DNA of 64,000 nucleotides, from positions 20,484,672 to 20,548,671 of the forward strand of contig OY726572.1 of assembly GCA_963383645.1 (NCBI GenBank), in the 5' to 3' direction. Each line of letters starts with the position of its first letter. Positions within the stretch are counted from its first letter, which is position 1. The stretch comes from Muscardinus avellanarius. Its lineage: Eukaryota > Chordata > Mammalia > Rodentia > Gliridae. The notes under the pieces were generated by a model. It was not told the origin of the DNA and searched no databases. It saw nothing but the letters and a program-made list of their open reading frames with translations. Positions 37,716-63,849 of this stretch are shown in pieces. Both the position numbers and the translations under genes were made by a program.

Positions 37716-37871
37716 AAAAATATTAAATTGAACTTCTCATACTTTTCACAAAAATTAGTTCAAGGCAGAATAAATGATAAACATGAGAGGCAAAACTATA
37801 AAACTTGTACAAGGCAAAAGAGAATATCTTTAAACTTTGGTTAGAAAATGCGCCCCCCCCACCCAAGCCAA
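37716..37871 (+). mobile_element. Old L1 ORF2 fragment forming the target of a younger L1
   Basis: Plus-strand sequence resembles a degenerate distal ORF2 (CACAAAAATTAGTTCAAGGC, then AACTATAAAACTTGTACAAG). It seems to continue on the far side of the inserted L1 and SINE near 40940, with ATCCAGCTTTATAAGATAC resembling the ORF2 ATATCCAGAATCTACAA stretch. Non-coding. Confidence 0.5.
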
Positions 37872-38914
37872 CTGGTATCCAGCTTTTTTTTTAATTGGTG
37901 CACTGTATTCATACATCATAATGGGATAAAAAAATACTTTTGTAGACATACATGCACACATTGCCCAGTTAGCCCCTACCTGATCCCCACCCCGTTTCCT
38001 CCCCATCCCTCCTTCCCATGCTTGGCTTAGTGGTTGACATCTAGTATTATAGCAAGTTATTCAAAATTAACAATAATAATCTCACATAACAGTTTCATTT
38101 GTCTGATACCAAGCTTTTGATGACTTAAAGATAACATTTCAATATTTCTTTTTGCTTTCTTTCTTACCAGAGAATATTTTTTTTTTCTTTTGCTTTTTAG
38201 GTGGAACTATCATACATTTATTTATTTATTTTTCAGAAAAAAATCTATCCTAATACGGAATATGGACTCTAGATACCCAAAACAATCTCAAAAAAGAACA
38301 AAGCTAGAAGATGTATATTTTCTGATTTCAAACCATATAAAGCTACAATAATTGAAAAGTGTAGTACTGCTATAAAGGCAGATATATAAACCATTGGAGT
38401 TACATAAAAGCCTAGAGATAAATTCTTCCATATATTGTCAAGTTATTTTTGGCAAGGTTTCCATGAACATTTGGTGGAGGAAATAATAATCTTTTAACTA
38501 AATATTGTTGAAAAATAATAATTACATGAAAAAGAATAAAATTGGACCCTTACCCAACACCATATATAAATATTAACTCAAAATAGATAAAAGACCTAAA
38601 TATAAATCTTAAGACTATAAACTTTTAGAAGAAAATCTGGGTCATAAAACCTCACATCATTGAGTTGGCAGTGATTTCCTGGATATGATTTCAATGGCAC
38701 AGGCAACAGAAGGGTAAAAAAAAACTCCCTAAAATATAAAAAAATAGACAATGTAAACAGAGTTAAAAGTTACTGATAGAATGGGATAAAATATTTCCAA
38801 ATGCTATATCTGAAGATATGTTATCTAAAAATTAGCAACAATAAAAGCAAACAATACAATTTTGAGATAGGTAAAAGACTAACATAAATAATGAATCTCC
38901 ACAGATAACCAATC

Positions 38915-39876
38915 TTAGTTGTCTGTTGGATGGAAAATCTTGTTTCTCTGGTTCTGGTGTGTGTTACCTATTTCTTCTTTGTAGTTAATCTCTTTGAGTA
39001 TTTTCTCTAGCGCTGGTTTTGAAGACATAAATTCCTTGAGTTTCTGTTTGTCATGGAAGCTTCTTATTTCCCCATCTAATTTGATAGAAAGTTTTGCTGG
39101 GTAGGAAATTTTTTGCTGGAAGTTGTTTTCTTTCAGAGTTTGGAATATGTTACTCCAAGCCCTTCTGGCTCTCATGACTTGGTTTGGGAAGTCTGGAGTG
39201 ATTCTAATTGGTTTGCCTCTGAATGTCACTTGGCCCTTTGTTTTTGTTGCCTTTAAGATTCTCTGCTTGGCTTCCACATTGGTTATTTTGACAGTTATGT
39301 GGCGTGGGGATCCTCTTCTCCGATCCTGTCTAAAGGGAGTTCTATAAGTTTCCTAGACCTGTGTATCGACCTCTTGCTCTATGTTTGGAAATTTTTCTGC
39401 TATTATTTCCTTGAAGAGATTGTTGATCCCTGTGGTTTCACCTTCTTTTCCCTCCTCTATTCCGATTATTCTTAGGTTAGCTCTCTTAAAATGGGCCCAT
39501 ATTTCTTCAATGTCAGATTCCTGCTGTCGGATTTTTTTTCTAAATTAGAAACTATGCGTTCATTTTTGGAGTGATCATCTTCTAGAAGTGAGATTCTATT
39601 CTCCATGTGGTCTAATCTGTTGTTTGTGCTTTGAATTGAGGCCTTTACTTCATTAATTGCATCCTTTATTTCTTTTTGGCTCTCTCTGAATTCTTTTCGA
39701 AACACCTCTATTATTTCTACAGTTATTTTCCTGATCTGATCTTCTAGAAATCTATGAATTTCTGTTTTATCAGGTTCTGATGTTATGGGGTTGTGGGCAT
39801 TCATTGCTCCATTGTTATTCCTCTTTCCCATGATTTCGGAAGTTTGTGCCTTTTCTGGGTTCTTCCCTTGGGTCAC
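38915..39876 (-). pseudogene. L1 ORF1 remnant (RNA-binding chaperone ORF1p)
   Basis: Two minus-strand open segments in different frames. The first, 39876-39472, encodes the N-terminal part with a heptad-like coiled coil (KITVEIIEVFRKEFRES ... NRLDHMENRISLLEDD). The second, 39277-38915, encodes the RRM/C-terminal domain (KGKPIRITPDFPNQ-like core with VMRARRAW and KLSIKLDGEIRSFHDKQK). A frameshift and stop lie between them at about 39280-39471. L1 ORF1p is the trimeric RNA-binding partner of the ORF2 endonuclease/reverse transcriptase. Confidence 0.85.
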
Positions 39877-40124
39877 TATGACTTCACTTAAGGTGCTCTG
39901 GATCTCGAGTCTGTGGTATCTCAGACCCCACTACTCCTTTACTGGGTTGTATCGCAGAGTCTCAGACCCAGGGAGTCGATAGAGGCTGCTTTAGACCATA
40001 GGGGGTGCCAGGTTGCGCGTTCTCCTATGGTGTATATCTCTGCCACTGCCACTCCCCCACTGGGTCAAGTCCCTGGGAGTGCAGTACTGGGATTTCTTCT
40101 CTAGGGGCCGCAATTTGACTCACG

Positions 40125-40166
40125 GTTGTTGAGTGCGCTGATGGAGCTATAGTGGACTCGGTGAAT

Positions 40167-40197
<31 letters not shown>

Positions 40198-40649
40198 CGC
40201 CGCCGGTGGCAATATGGCGCCGCTGCCACGCCCTCGGCCATGAGGCTGGCGTATTTCTTCTCTGGTTTTGAGCTCCGCTCTGAGTCCCTGCAGGGCATGC
40301 TGAGCCCAGCCACTGGGAGCTTTAGATGCTCCCTGCACCGAAAAATCTCCCAAATTCCTCCCGGCTGTTCCGCAGTGGCTCACCTTGGCTCGCTGTCCGC
40401 TGCTCCTCTCTGGAGCCTGGTGGGCTGTTGAGTGCGTTGGTCTGTAGCCGTCTGGTGAACTCGCCGCTGCTGCAGGCAGTAAGGTGCTGCTGCCGCGTCC
40501 TCGGGCATGAGGCCTGCGTATGTCCTCTGTGGCTCTGAGCTCCGTTCTGAGTCCCCCTCCAGCACTGCGGTCTGGTTTCTTTCTGGTGTCTCATTTTTCC
40601 AGCCCTCTTTTTCTCTGTCCCTTGTAATTACATTTTTTTCCAGGAAGTC
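40125..40649 (-). repeat. Tandem L1 5' UTR monomers
   Basis: One complete unit of about 299 bp (40125-40423) and one partial unit (40424-40649), aligned by GTTGAGTGCG, GAACTCGC/GAATTCGC, GCCATGAGGC/GGCATGAGGC and TGAGCTCCG. The first unit holds (CTG)9 at 40170-40196 and a YY1-like AATATGGCG at 40211-40219. Monomeric 5' UTRs act as L1 promoters in mouse; the same role here is inferred. Confidence 0.75.
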
Positions 40650-40660
40650 CTGGTATCCAG

Positions 40661-40940
40661 CTTTATAAGATACTTTTTTTTTTTTTTTTTGGTGGTACTG
40701 GGGGTGGAACCCAGAGGCTTTCTACCTTTTTTTTGTGTATGTGTGTGGTACTGGGGTTCCTGGAAACCCTTTTATCTCCGGGCTACACTCCCAGGCCTAT
40801 TTTTTATATTTTTATTTGGAAACAGGGTCTCTTAAACCAGCGCGGCTAGCTTCCAAGCTGCGCAATTCTCCTGTCTCTGCCTCCCAAGCACAGAGATTAC
40901 AAGCGTGCACCACCACGCCCGGCTTTATAAGATACTTTTT
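40661..40940 (-). repeat. CTTAAG-type SINE with clear target duplication
   Basis: Flanked by CTTTATAAGATACTTTTT at 40661-40678 and 40923-40940. The inserted block holds a partial ID end (40690-40735) and a complete minus-strand copy (about 40740-40922). It inserted next to the right duplication of the L1. Confidence 0.85.
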
Positions 40941-41035
40941 AAAAAAACAATGACTTTCCAGAGGATGTGGACAACGACTTATAACATTTTACAGCTTCCA
41001 AAGTGCCTTCCAAAGTCGCTGTAAAAGTCAACAAA

Positions 41036-41484
41036 GTCACCGGGCGTGGTGGCGCATGCTTGTAATCCTCGCGCTTGGGAGGACGAGACAGGAGTATCGC
41101 GCAGGTTCAAAGCCAGCCTCTCTGGCTTAAGAGACCCTGTTTCTAAATAAAAATATAAAAATAGGTCTGAGAGTGTAGCCCGGATGTAGAAGGGCTTCCA
41201 GGAACCTCAGTACCACCAAAAAAAAAAAAAAAAAAAGTCAACAAAGTCTTTTGTTGCTGCTTTTTATTTATTTATTTTAGTGGTACTGGGGTGAAACCCA
41301 GGGGCTTTTCTACCTCTGGACTACACTCCCAGACCTATTTTATATTTTATTTGGAAACAGGGTCTCACTAAGTTGCTGAGAGCCTCACTAAGTAGCTGAG
41401 GCTGGCTTCGAACCTGTGCGATCCTACTGTCTCAGCCTCCCAAGTACTGGGATTATAAGTGTGCACCATCACGCCCAGCTTTTT
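41036..41484 (+). repeat. Plus CTTAAG-type SINE and minus B1-dID SINE
   Basis: Plus copy at 41036-41238, with GCTTAAGAGACCCTG and an A-tail. Minus copy at 41262-41484. Confidence 0.83.
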
Positions 41485-41869
41485 TGGTTGCTGCTTTGAA
41501 CAGGAAAAATTCACAGGAAGTCTGGACGTGTTACATGAGGCACGTACAAGCCTTTTAAAGGCCAATTCTGACATGAGGGGTTGAACTAGCATCTCCAAGA
41601 TTCTCATCAGGGGGATTCGCAAACTAAAGCTGGCTCTCTTGGCTCCTGAGTGACGCCATCTCCATACCACAGTCGGGATCTGCGGTGCCGAGACCAGGCG
41701 GACGGTAGGACTCAGCCTTCACACTGTCAGGTCTGTGCTGATGGCAGCCAGGAAGGAGAAACCCGGAGCACTGCTTCCCACACTGTAACGTCCTCTGTGC
41801 CCAAGTGGCCAACCTGTGAATGTCAGAGACACTTTCCTGGGAACCACGAATAACCTTCAAAAATGAGGG

Positions 41870-42214
41870 TAAGCCGGGTGTGGTGGCTCACGTTTATAAT
41901 TCCAGCCTTTGGGAAGCTGAGACAGGAAGATCAATCGCAGGTTTGCAGCCAGCTTCAGCTACTTAGTGAGGCCCTCCACAACTTCATGAGACCCTGTTTC
42001 AAATTAAAAAATAAAAAATAAAAAATAGGGCCGGGTGTGGTGGCACACCCTTGTAATCCCCGCGCTTGGGAGGCGGAGACAGGAGGATCTCGCAGGTTCA
42101 AAGCCAGCTGCACTGGCTTAAGAGACCCTGTTTCCAAATAAAAAATATAAAAAATAGGTCTGGGAGTGTAGCCTGGAGATAGAAGGGTTTCCAGGAACCC
42201 CAGTACCACCAAAA

Positions 42215-42249
<35 letters not shown>

Positions 42250-42580
42250 AGTAGGCTGGGCATGATGGCGCACGTTTGTAATCCCTGCATTTGGGAGGCT
42301 GAGACAGGAGGATCACACAGGTTCGAAGCCAGCCTAAGCTACTTAGTGAGGCTCTCAGCAACTTAGTGAGACCTGTTTCCAAATAAAGAATAAAATAGGT
42401 CTGGGAGTGTAGCCCGGAGGTAGAAAGCCTCTGAGTTCCACCCCCAGTACCACCAAAATAAATAAATTAATTAAAAAATAAAAATAAAGAATAAAAATAG
42501 GGCTGGGAGTGTCTCTCAGAGGTAGAATGCACCTGGGTTCCACCCCCCCCCAGTACCACCAATGAATAAATAAGTAAATA
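41870..42580 (+). repeat. Nested plus-strand SINEs with (AATA)n
   Basis: B1 half at 41870-42010 broken in an expanded (AAAAATA)n linker. A CTTAAG-type dimer lies at 42028-42213 with an (AATA)n tail to 42250, a full dimer at 42254-42455, and a linker with ID half at 42485-42555. Confidence 0.8.
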
Positions 42581-42686
42581 AATAAATAGGGTAGAAAACT
42601 GTATTTTTCTTTATTTTAATTTAGCTTCAGAGACAGACGTATTTGTGTTATTTTTCCTTTCCACAAAAAAACAAGAACAACGTTTA

Positions 42687-43518
42687 TAGCTGGATGTGGT
42701 GGCACACACTTGTAATCCCAGGACTTGGGAGGCCGAGACCGTAGAGTCCCGGTTCATAGCCAGCCTCAACTACTTAGTGAGGCCCTCTGCAACTTAGTGA
42801 GACCCTGTTTCAAAATAAAGAATAAAAACTAGGGCTGGGGATATAGCTTTGAGTAGAATGCCCCTGGGTTCAAATCTCAGTATTGCTAAATAAATTATTA
42901 TTTTTTTCTTTTTGGTGGTACTGGGGTTCCTGGAAGCCCTTCTACCTCCGGGCTACACTCCCAGACCTATTTTTACATTTTTATTTGGAAACAGGGTCTC
43001 CTAAGCCAGCGCACGCAGCTGGCTTCAAACCTGCGCGATCCTCCTGTCTCTGCCTCCCAAGCGCGGGGATTACAAGCGTGCGCCACCACGCCTGGCTAAT
43101 TAATTTTTTTTAAAAGGGCTTGGGGTGTAGCTCAAATGTAGAATGCCTCTGAGATAAATATATATATGCTGAGGATGTAGCTTAGAGGTAGAACACCCCT
43201 GGATGTTCTAGTACCACAAAAAATTAAAATAAAAACAAGAAAACCCCAATAGGAATCAAGGGCTGTTGGGGGGACCTAAAGGATGGAGTTTCATTTTCTT
43301 TTCTTTTTTTTTTTTTGCGGGTCTGGGGATGGAACCTAGGGGCATTTGACCTCCGAGCTACACCCCCTGCCCTATTTTTTATTCTTTATTTTGAAACCGG
43401 GTCTCACTGAGTTGCAGAGGGCCTCACTAAGTAGCTGAGGCTGTCCGCAAACCGCGATCCTCCAGGTCTCAGCCTCCAGAATGCTGGGATTACAAGCGTG
43501 AGCCACCACGCCCGGCTT
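42687..43518 (+). repeat. SINE group
   Basis: Plus dimer at 42687-42880, minus CTTAAG-type copy at 42900-43098, plus ID remnants at 43112-43150 and 43165-43220, and a well-kept minus dimer at 43300-43518. Confidence 0.8.
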
Positions 43519-43689
43519 GGAGTTTCATTTTCTGAGCTGGCTGTGGGAGCAGTTCACGGCAGATACATAGAAATAAGAGTGGGCCTGGGTCAGTAAGTGT
43601 CGAAGCTTGAGACAAGTACCCTGGGAGTCATAATGCTATTATCCCTGGTTATGTTTACATTTAGCATTCTCTGAAATAAAGTAAATACA

Positions 43690-44230
43690 GTATTCCTTAG
43701 AACTTTCAGAGCTGCTTTTTCTAACGTTCCCTGGTCCCCCCTGTTTGTGAGCCCAGCAAAGGCACTCTGTCCCCTAGCTGGAGTGTGGTGGTATTTAATG
43801 TATAGCCCAAGCTGCCTGGCAGCTCCGCTGTCCCCACCTCCATTGATAGCTGTGGGCTCTGCTTGGCAGGTGGCCAGCTCTCCTGCAGCCTGGCCTCTGG
43901 GCCAACAGAGGCTCTACCAGGACTGCGGCCCCTACTGGGCCCTCCTTCAGGTGGCTGGCCTCTCCTCTCCTCCTTCCCTCTGGCCATCCGGAACCACCTT
44001 TTCCGGTCAGTCACAGCAGAGTAGCTGGGGTCCAGGCACAGCCACAGCCACAGCCTCAGACGGCACTGAGGCGCCAGGCTCTCTCCCCACCGCCCGTGCC
44101 CAGATGCTCCGTTGGCTTCCCTGCTGGAGATCTGCCACCTCCTTCCTGGCCCTCCTTCCTGCCAGCCTTGTCCCAGCCATCGCAGCCCCTGGAGAGATGG
44201 AAGTGTTTCTGATTCCAAGTGAAGCTTAGT
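43690..44230. other. GC-rich unique island, function unknown
   Basis: About 540 bp of repeat-free, GC-rich DNA in the middle of SINE deserts. Both strands carry long open frames: plus 43747-44229 (160 codons) and minus 44218-43721 (165 codons). I recognise no domain. Composition alone could produce open frames of this length. Confidence 0.35.
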
Positions 44231-44356
44231 TGCTTTCTATGGGGCTGGAGGCTTCCAGCAAATCAAGAAACATACAGGTCTGGGCACTCGTGGCAGGGCC
44301 CTCAACATGGCCCACAGTTAAGATGATACATGGTTGCCCTATTCAAGAGAGCTCCT

Positions 44357-44557
44357 ATGGCCGGTCCTGGTGGCACATGCTTGTACTCCCAGCATTCAGG
44401 AGGCTGAGACAGGAGGATCACGGTTCATGGCCAGCCTCAGCTACTTAGTGAGGCCCTTTGCAACTCAGTGTGACCCTGTTTCAAATAAAGAACAAAAAAT
44501 AGGGCTGGAGATGTAGCACAGAGGTAGAATGCCCTTGGGTTCCACCCCCAGTTTCGC

Positions 44558-44621
<64 letters not shown>

Positions 44622-44676
44622 TGGATCTCCAATGGAGTAGAAAAGTGAATCTAAGGTAGAACCCTTTTCATTCATT

Positions 44677-44721
<45 letters not shown>

Positions 44722-45082
44722 GGGAATTGAACCCAGAGGCACTTACCCCAAGCTGTACCCCCAGTCTTTTTTTTTTTTTCTTTTGGTGGTACTGGGGTTC
44801 CTGGAAGCCCTTCTACCTCTGGGCTACACTCCCAGACCTATTTTTATATTTTAATTTGGAAACAGGGTTTCGTAAGCCAGCGCGGCTGGCTTCGAACCTG
44901 CGCCACCCTCCTGTCTCTGCCTCCCAAGCAAGCGTGTGCCACCACGCCCGGCAGTCTTTTCTTACTTTTTATTTTGAAGCACAGTCTCGCTAAGTTGCTG
45001 AGGCTGGCCTGGAACCTCCGATCCTCCTGTCTCCGTTTCCTAAGTACTGGGATTACAGGTGTGTGCGTCACCACGTCCTTCA
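44357..45082. repeat. Plus SINE with (GA)n, (TG)n, and a nested minus SINE
   Basis: Plus dimer at 44357-44560 with a (GA)n tail to 44620. (TG)n lies at 44681-44717. A minus SINE has its ID end at 44718-44770 and B1 half at 44956-45082; a minus CTTAAG-type copy at 44780-44955 sits in its linker. Confidence 0.82.
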
Positions 45083-45123
45083 CACTGGCTTCTTTCACCT
45101 CTGACTTCAAACCCTCTGTTCCT

Positions 45124-45315
45124 GCCTGGGGTACTGGTGCACGCTTGTAATCCCCGCGCTTGAGAGGCGGAGACAGGAGGATCGCGCAGGTTCGAAGCCA
45201 GCGGCGCTGGTTTAAGAGACCCTGTTTCCAAATAAAAATATAAAATATGTCTGGAAGTGTAGCCCGGAGGTAGAAGGGTTTCCAGGAACCCCAGCAACAC
45301 CCCCCCCAAAAAAAT

Positions 45316-45369
<54 letters not shown>

Positions 45370-45935
45370 GCCTAGAGGTAGAAAGCCTCTGGGTTCCACT
45401 CCCAGTACCACCACCACCAAAAAAAAAAAAAAAAAAAAGGCAGAATAAAGATTAAAAATAAAAAATAGGTCTGGGGGTTTAGCTCAGAGGTAGAATGCCT
45501 CTGGGTTTCATCCCCAGTACCGCAAAAAAAAAAAAAAAAGAAAGGAGGGGTATGTGTGTGGGAATGACCCGAGCGTACCGAGGTTGAGGACTAGAGCCAG
45601 CCGGGTCCTTTATGGCCAGCCTCGGGGACAAGGTTCACTTCTTGCGGGACAGACCCACATGCTGTGCAAGCCAGGCCTGCACCAGCCCCTGACCGCCTGC
45701 AGAGGGCGCCGCGGACACGCCGAGGGCCGAGGGGTCTCAGGAGAGCGTGGCGAGGCCCAGGTCTTTGCAGCTTCTGGGAAGCACTTCCCAAGACGAGCTG
45801 AGGTGAGGGAGGAAGAGGAGGAGAAGGAGGAAGGGGAGGGGGAGGGGAGGGGGAGGGGAGGAGGGGGAGGAGAAAAGAGCAGGGCTGGGGGTATAACTCA
45901 GAGGTATGACGACCGGAGAGAGGACTCCACAACTG
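45124..45935 (+). repeat. Plus SINE pieces and purine-rich tract
   Basis: CTTAAG-type dimer at 45124-45312, (TA)n(CA)n at 45316-45364, and ID ends at 45365-45440 and 45460-45540. A purine (GGAGG)n tract at 45805-45875 is followed by a last ID-like end at about 45880-45910. Unique GC-rich sequence at 45541-45800 leads into the GAREM2 CpG island. Confidence 0.75.
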
Positions 45936-46060
45936 CAGAACCTGTTTCCTCCCTTATGGACTGGACTCCAGGACTCGGGAAAAGCGGGCAGGAAGGCGCG
46001 GGAACTTGGGGAGCGCTCCTCTAGGGGACGGGGCGGGTGGCACTGGGCAGGGGTTTGTAG

Positions 46061-61119
<15,059 letters not shown>

Positions 61120-62470
61120 ACTGCCCAGCCTGTCGCTGCACAACTGGAATGCTGGCAGGCGGCCCTGGGGACCAGCGTGGGCCAGCTGGGGACAGCACTC
61201 CCAGAGAGGCAGGTCCTGCCTGTGGGGAGCATCTTCACAGAGACTGAGGCTGCTCCGAGGCACTCAGAATGTGGTCCAGAGGAAGGCGCTGAGAAATGGG
61301 GTCTGGGGTCAGACCCCTGCGGGGAGACATTTTGCCTCTGTGAAGAATCCGTGGAGAGGGAGCCTCAGGCACCACTGTGCAACTGGTCCCATGAGGCACT
61401 GCTGTGATTCCCACGGAGGAGGGTAGTGTGTGTGTCCAAACGCTTCCCCTGCTCTAGCCCTTTGTAAACATCTCGTATTTCTTAACCCTGTGGGCTCAGA
61501 TTAGAAACAGGGAAGAAGATGGCCTGTGATTTAAGCACAAATTCCCCAAGTGCCCACTGTCCTTTGTGCTCTCTGGGCTTTTGACCTGCGGCGATTTCTG
61601 TGCCTCTGGGATGCCCTTCCTTCCTCTTGCATTTCCCCATGACTTAAGTGCCTGATCCTGAGCACAGCAGAATCAAGTATACCCTGTGCCACAGCACCCC
61701 AAAGGCTTCACCTCTGGGTGCTAGTTCCTGCCGACAGGAAGAGCACAGCCCTGCGCTGACCTAGTAGGGAGGCAGACGCTCCCGTCTGGTGCCCTAGCTC
61801 CTGCTGTCCTTGCGGCAGAAGGCCATCCTTCTTGTTGGGTGGGGTTGTTCTCCAAAACCGACTCAAGTAGATTCGGGTCAGCGGCTCCTTTTGACTAGAA
61901 GCAAGTGGTGGTCAGTCACCCCCAGTCCTGCCCACAGCACTGGGCTCTGGCGGCCACTTGGCATCCTGCCCTGTTTTGCCGCTGGCTTGGGAAGGGACGC
62001 TTAGGAGAGCAAGCAGAGCAGCGTGGGAGATCCAGCCTTGCTCCCGTTAGAGCTCAGTCCTGTGCACCTTCACAGGCTCCAGAGCAGATCTCTGTGCCCT
62101 TGCTCTCAAGCATGGTGACCCGCTTGGCAACCAGAGCTCTGGTCATTGTGTGCGAGACGCACTCCGCCTCACGCTCCTCCCCACGCCCCCAACCAGAACA
62201 CCACTTCTCCTCACGCCCGGTACAGTCAGGGTGGTGGAGGAGACCGCCTTCTCTTCTGCCTTACTGAGTCTACCTAGGTATTTATTTCCTCTTTTTTCTT
62301 ATGAGTAGTTAAGCCGTACGGCATCCATGCTCCAATCAGGCTGCCTCTGCTGAGGGAGGGGAGTCAGAGATGAACACAGAAACTGAGATGCTGAGACATT
62401 TCATTTTCTCACAGATCACTTAATGAATCCTCAAGGACTAGTGGAATAAAATGCTAGACAACTGAATAGT
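61120..62470 (+). other. GAREM2: GAREM2 3' UTR
   Basis: Repeat-free sequence after the GAREM2 stop, closed by AATAAA at 62445-62450. The frame stays broken by stops and no further coding homology is seen. The cleavage point about 15-20 nt past the signal is inferred. Confidence 0.7.
62445..62450 (+). promoter_or_regulatory. Poly(A) signal of GAREM2
   Basis: AATAAA about 1.33 kb after the stop and the only strong signal before the intergenic gap. It is preceded by a repeat-free 3' UTR. Confidence 0.65.
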
Positions 62471-63481
62471 GCAAGTGGAATTCTCAGTGTCAGCTTTCTT
62501 TTAGACAAATGGCACAGTGCGAACGTCTCTGGGAAGAAGAGGGTTTGGATGGCGTGGATGGGCCCACTGATGTCCTTGGAGGAAGCTGGCAGCAGCCCTC
62601 ATTCCCTTCTGCAAGCCTGCAGCGGCCCCTGCCCTCCCAAGACCCCTCCAACTTCCACTAATGTTTCAACATAATTCAGACCTCTCCCATGCTGCCGAAT
62701 GGAAAGACCCAAATTGTCAAATCTCAACGCCAAAGCCAGGGCTCAAATTCATCTTCCTGCGCTGCGAAATGCCTGAGGCGCTCAGATCCCCACAAATACA
62801 AACCTGCTCATTGCCTCGGTGCAGGGGTCAGTTTTCTGCCTTCCAGGCCACCTGAAAACCCCAACTCAGATGCCTTGGTTTAGGGTTGCTTTACCAGCAG
62901 CCAGTGTCCAGTAGAGTCGGAGCAGAGGTCCCTGCCTGCTAATCCCAACACAGCTGGGACCACGAAAATAACTTGAAGTGCTTGCAAGTGGCACAGAGGC
63001 AGGAGTCGTGGGTACTGAGTTTAGAATGCACACTGTGTAATGGGACTTGAATTAGAATTCTGCACACACTTGGTGACTCAGTGTGGATCCTTCTGCCAGA
63101 CCCAGTTAGGAGCCTAGCACTGTTTACCAGACTGTGCACTGACTGCCTCTGCACACTGGGGGGTGCGGTGGGAGGGCTGAGGCCTCTCACCCTACAGGCA
63201 TCCTCACTGCCCAAGCTCAGGGGAAGCCAAGACCTTCGGGATTCCTGCGATCAGGGAAACGTTATCTGCTCTGCTTAACACCCCCTACACACTGAGAAGC
63301 ATGTGTGCGTGACTGGTGCCAAGAAAAGAAACAGGCACTGTTGTACAGTAAGGAAATCCAGTTTGGAGAAAGCATCGTTCACATGGGGTACATTACACCC
63401 CTTACATTTCCACTGCTCAGGCACCAGGGCTGCTTCTCCACCACAGGCAGCCCAGCCAAAGCACTTACGCAGCAGGCTAAG
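62471..63481. other. Intergenic spacer between GAREM2 and the next gene
   Basis: About 1 kb of unique, moderately GC-rich sequence. No open frame resembles a known protein and no repeat is recognised. Confidence 0.5.
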
Positions 63482-63672
63482 GTTGTTGGATGTGGTGGTG
63501 CATGCCTGTAATCACATTACTCAACAGGCTGAAACAGGAGGATCACAGGTTCGAAGCCAGCCTCAGCAATTTAGTGAGACCCTGTTTCCAAATAAAAAAT
63601 AAAATAGGGCTGGGGGTGTAGCCCAGAGGTAGAAGGCTCCTGGGTTTAATCCCCAGCACCAGTTGGGGAAAA
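63482..63672 (+). repeat. B1-dID SINE between GAREM2 and the next gene
   Basis: Plus dimer with TTGGATGTGGTGGTGCATGC, linker AAATAAAAAATAAAATAG, and ID half ending CCCAGCACC. Confidence 0.83.
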
Positions 63673-63849
63673 AAAAAAGGCTGTGGCACAGGAAGGCCCA
63701 CTCCCTGGCACCACGGTCCCTCTTGAGCGGCTGCTTGGAACTCCCACAATGTTGCTACTTCAGAGGCCAGGGCTTTACTCCGGCTCACTTCCTGAGGAGG
63801 GGCATACACCAGAAAGCAGAGACCGAAGAAAAAGACGCAAGCAGGCAGA

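Larger units (their letters stand above)
37887..40649 (-). mobile_element. L1 insertion with internal rearrangement (5' UTR, ORF1, 3' UTR on minus; ORF2-like piece on plus)
   Basis: Bounded by a 15-bp target duplication CTGGTATCCAGCTTT (37872-37886 and 40650-40664). A T-run at the left is the A-tail of a minus-strand element. The 3' UTR-like part lies at 37887 to about 38200. The stretch of about 38250-38890 reads as L1 ORF2 on the plus strand, the opposite polarity. ORF1 (38915-39876) and 5' UTR (about 39900-40649) are again on minus. ORF1 is broken and ORF2 is not intact, so the element is dead. Confidence 0.75.
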
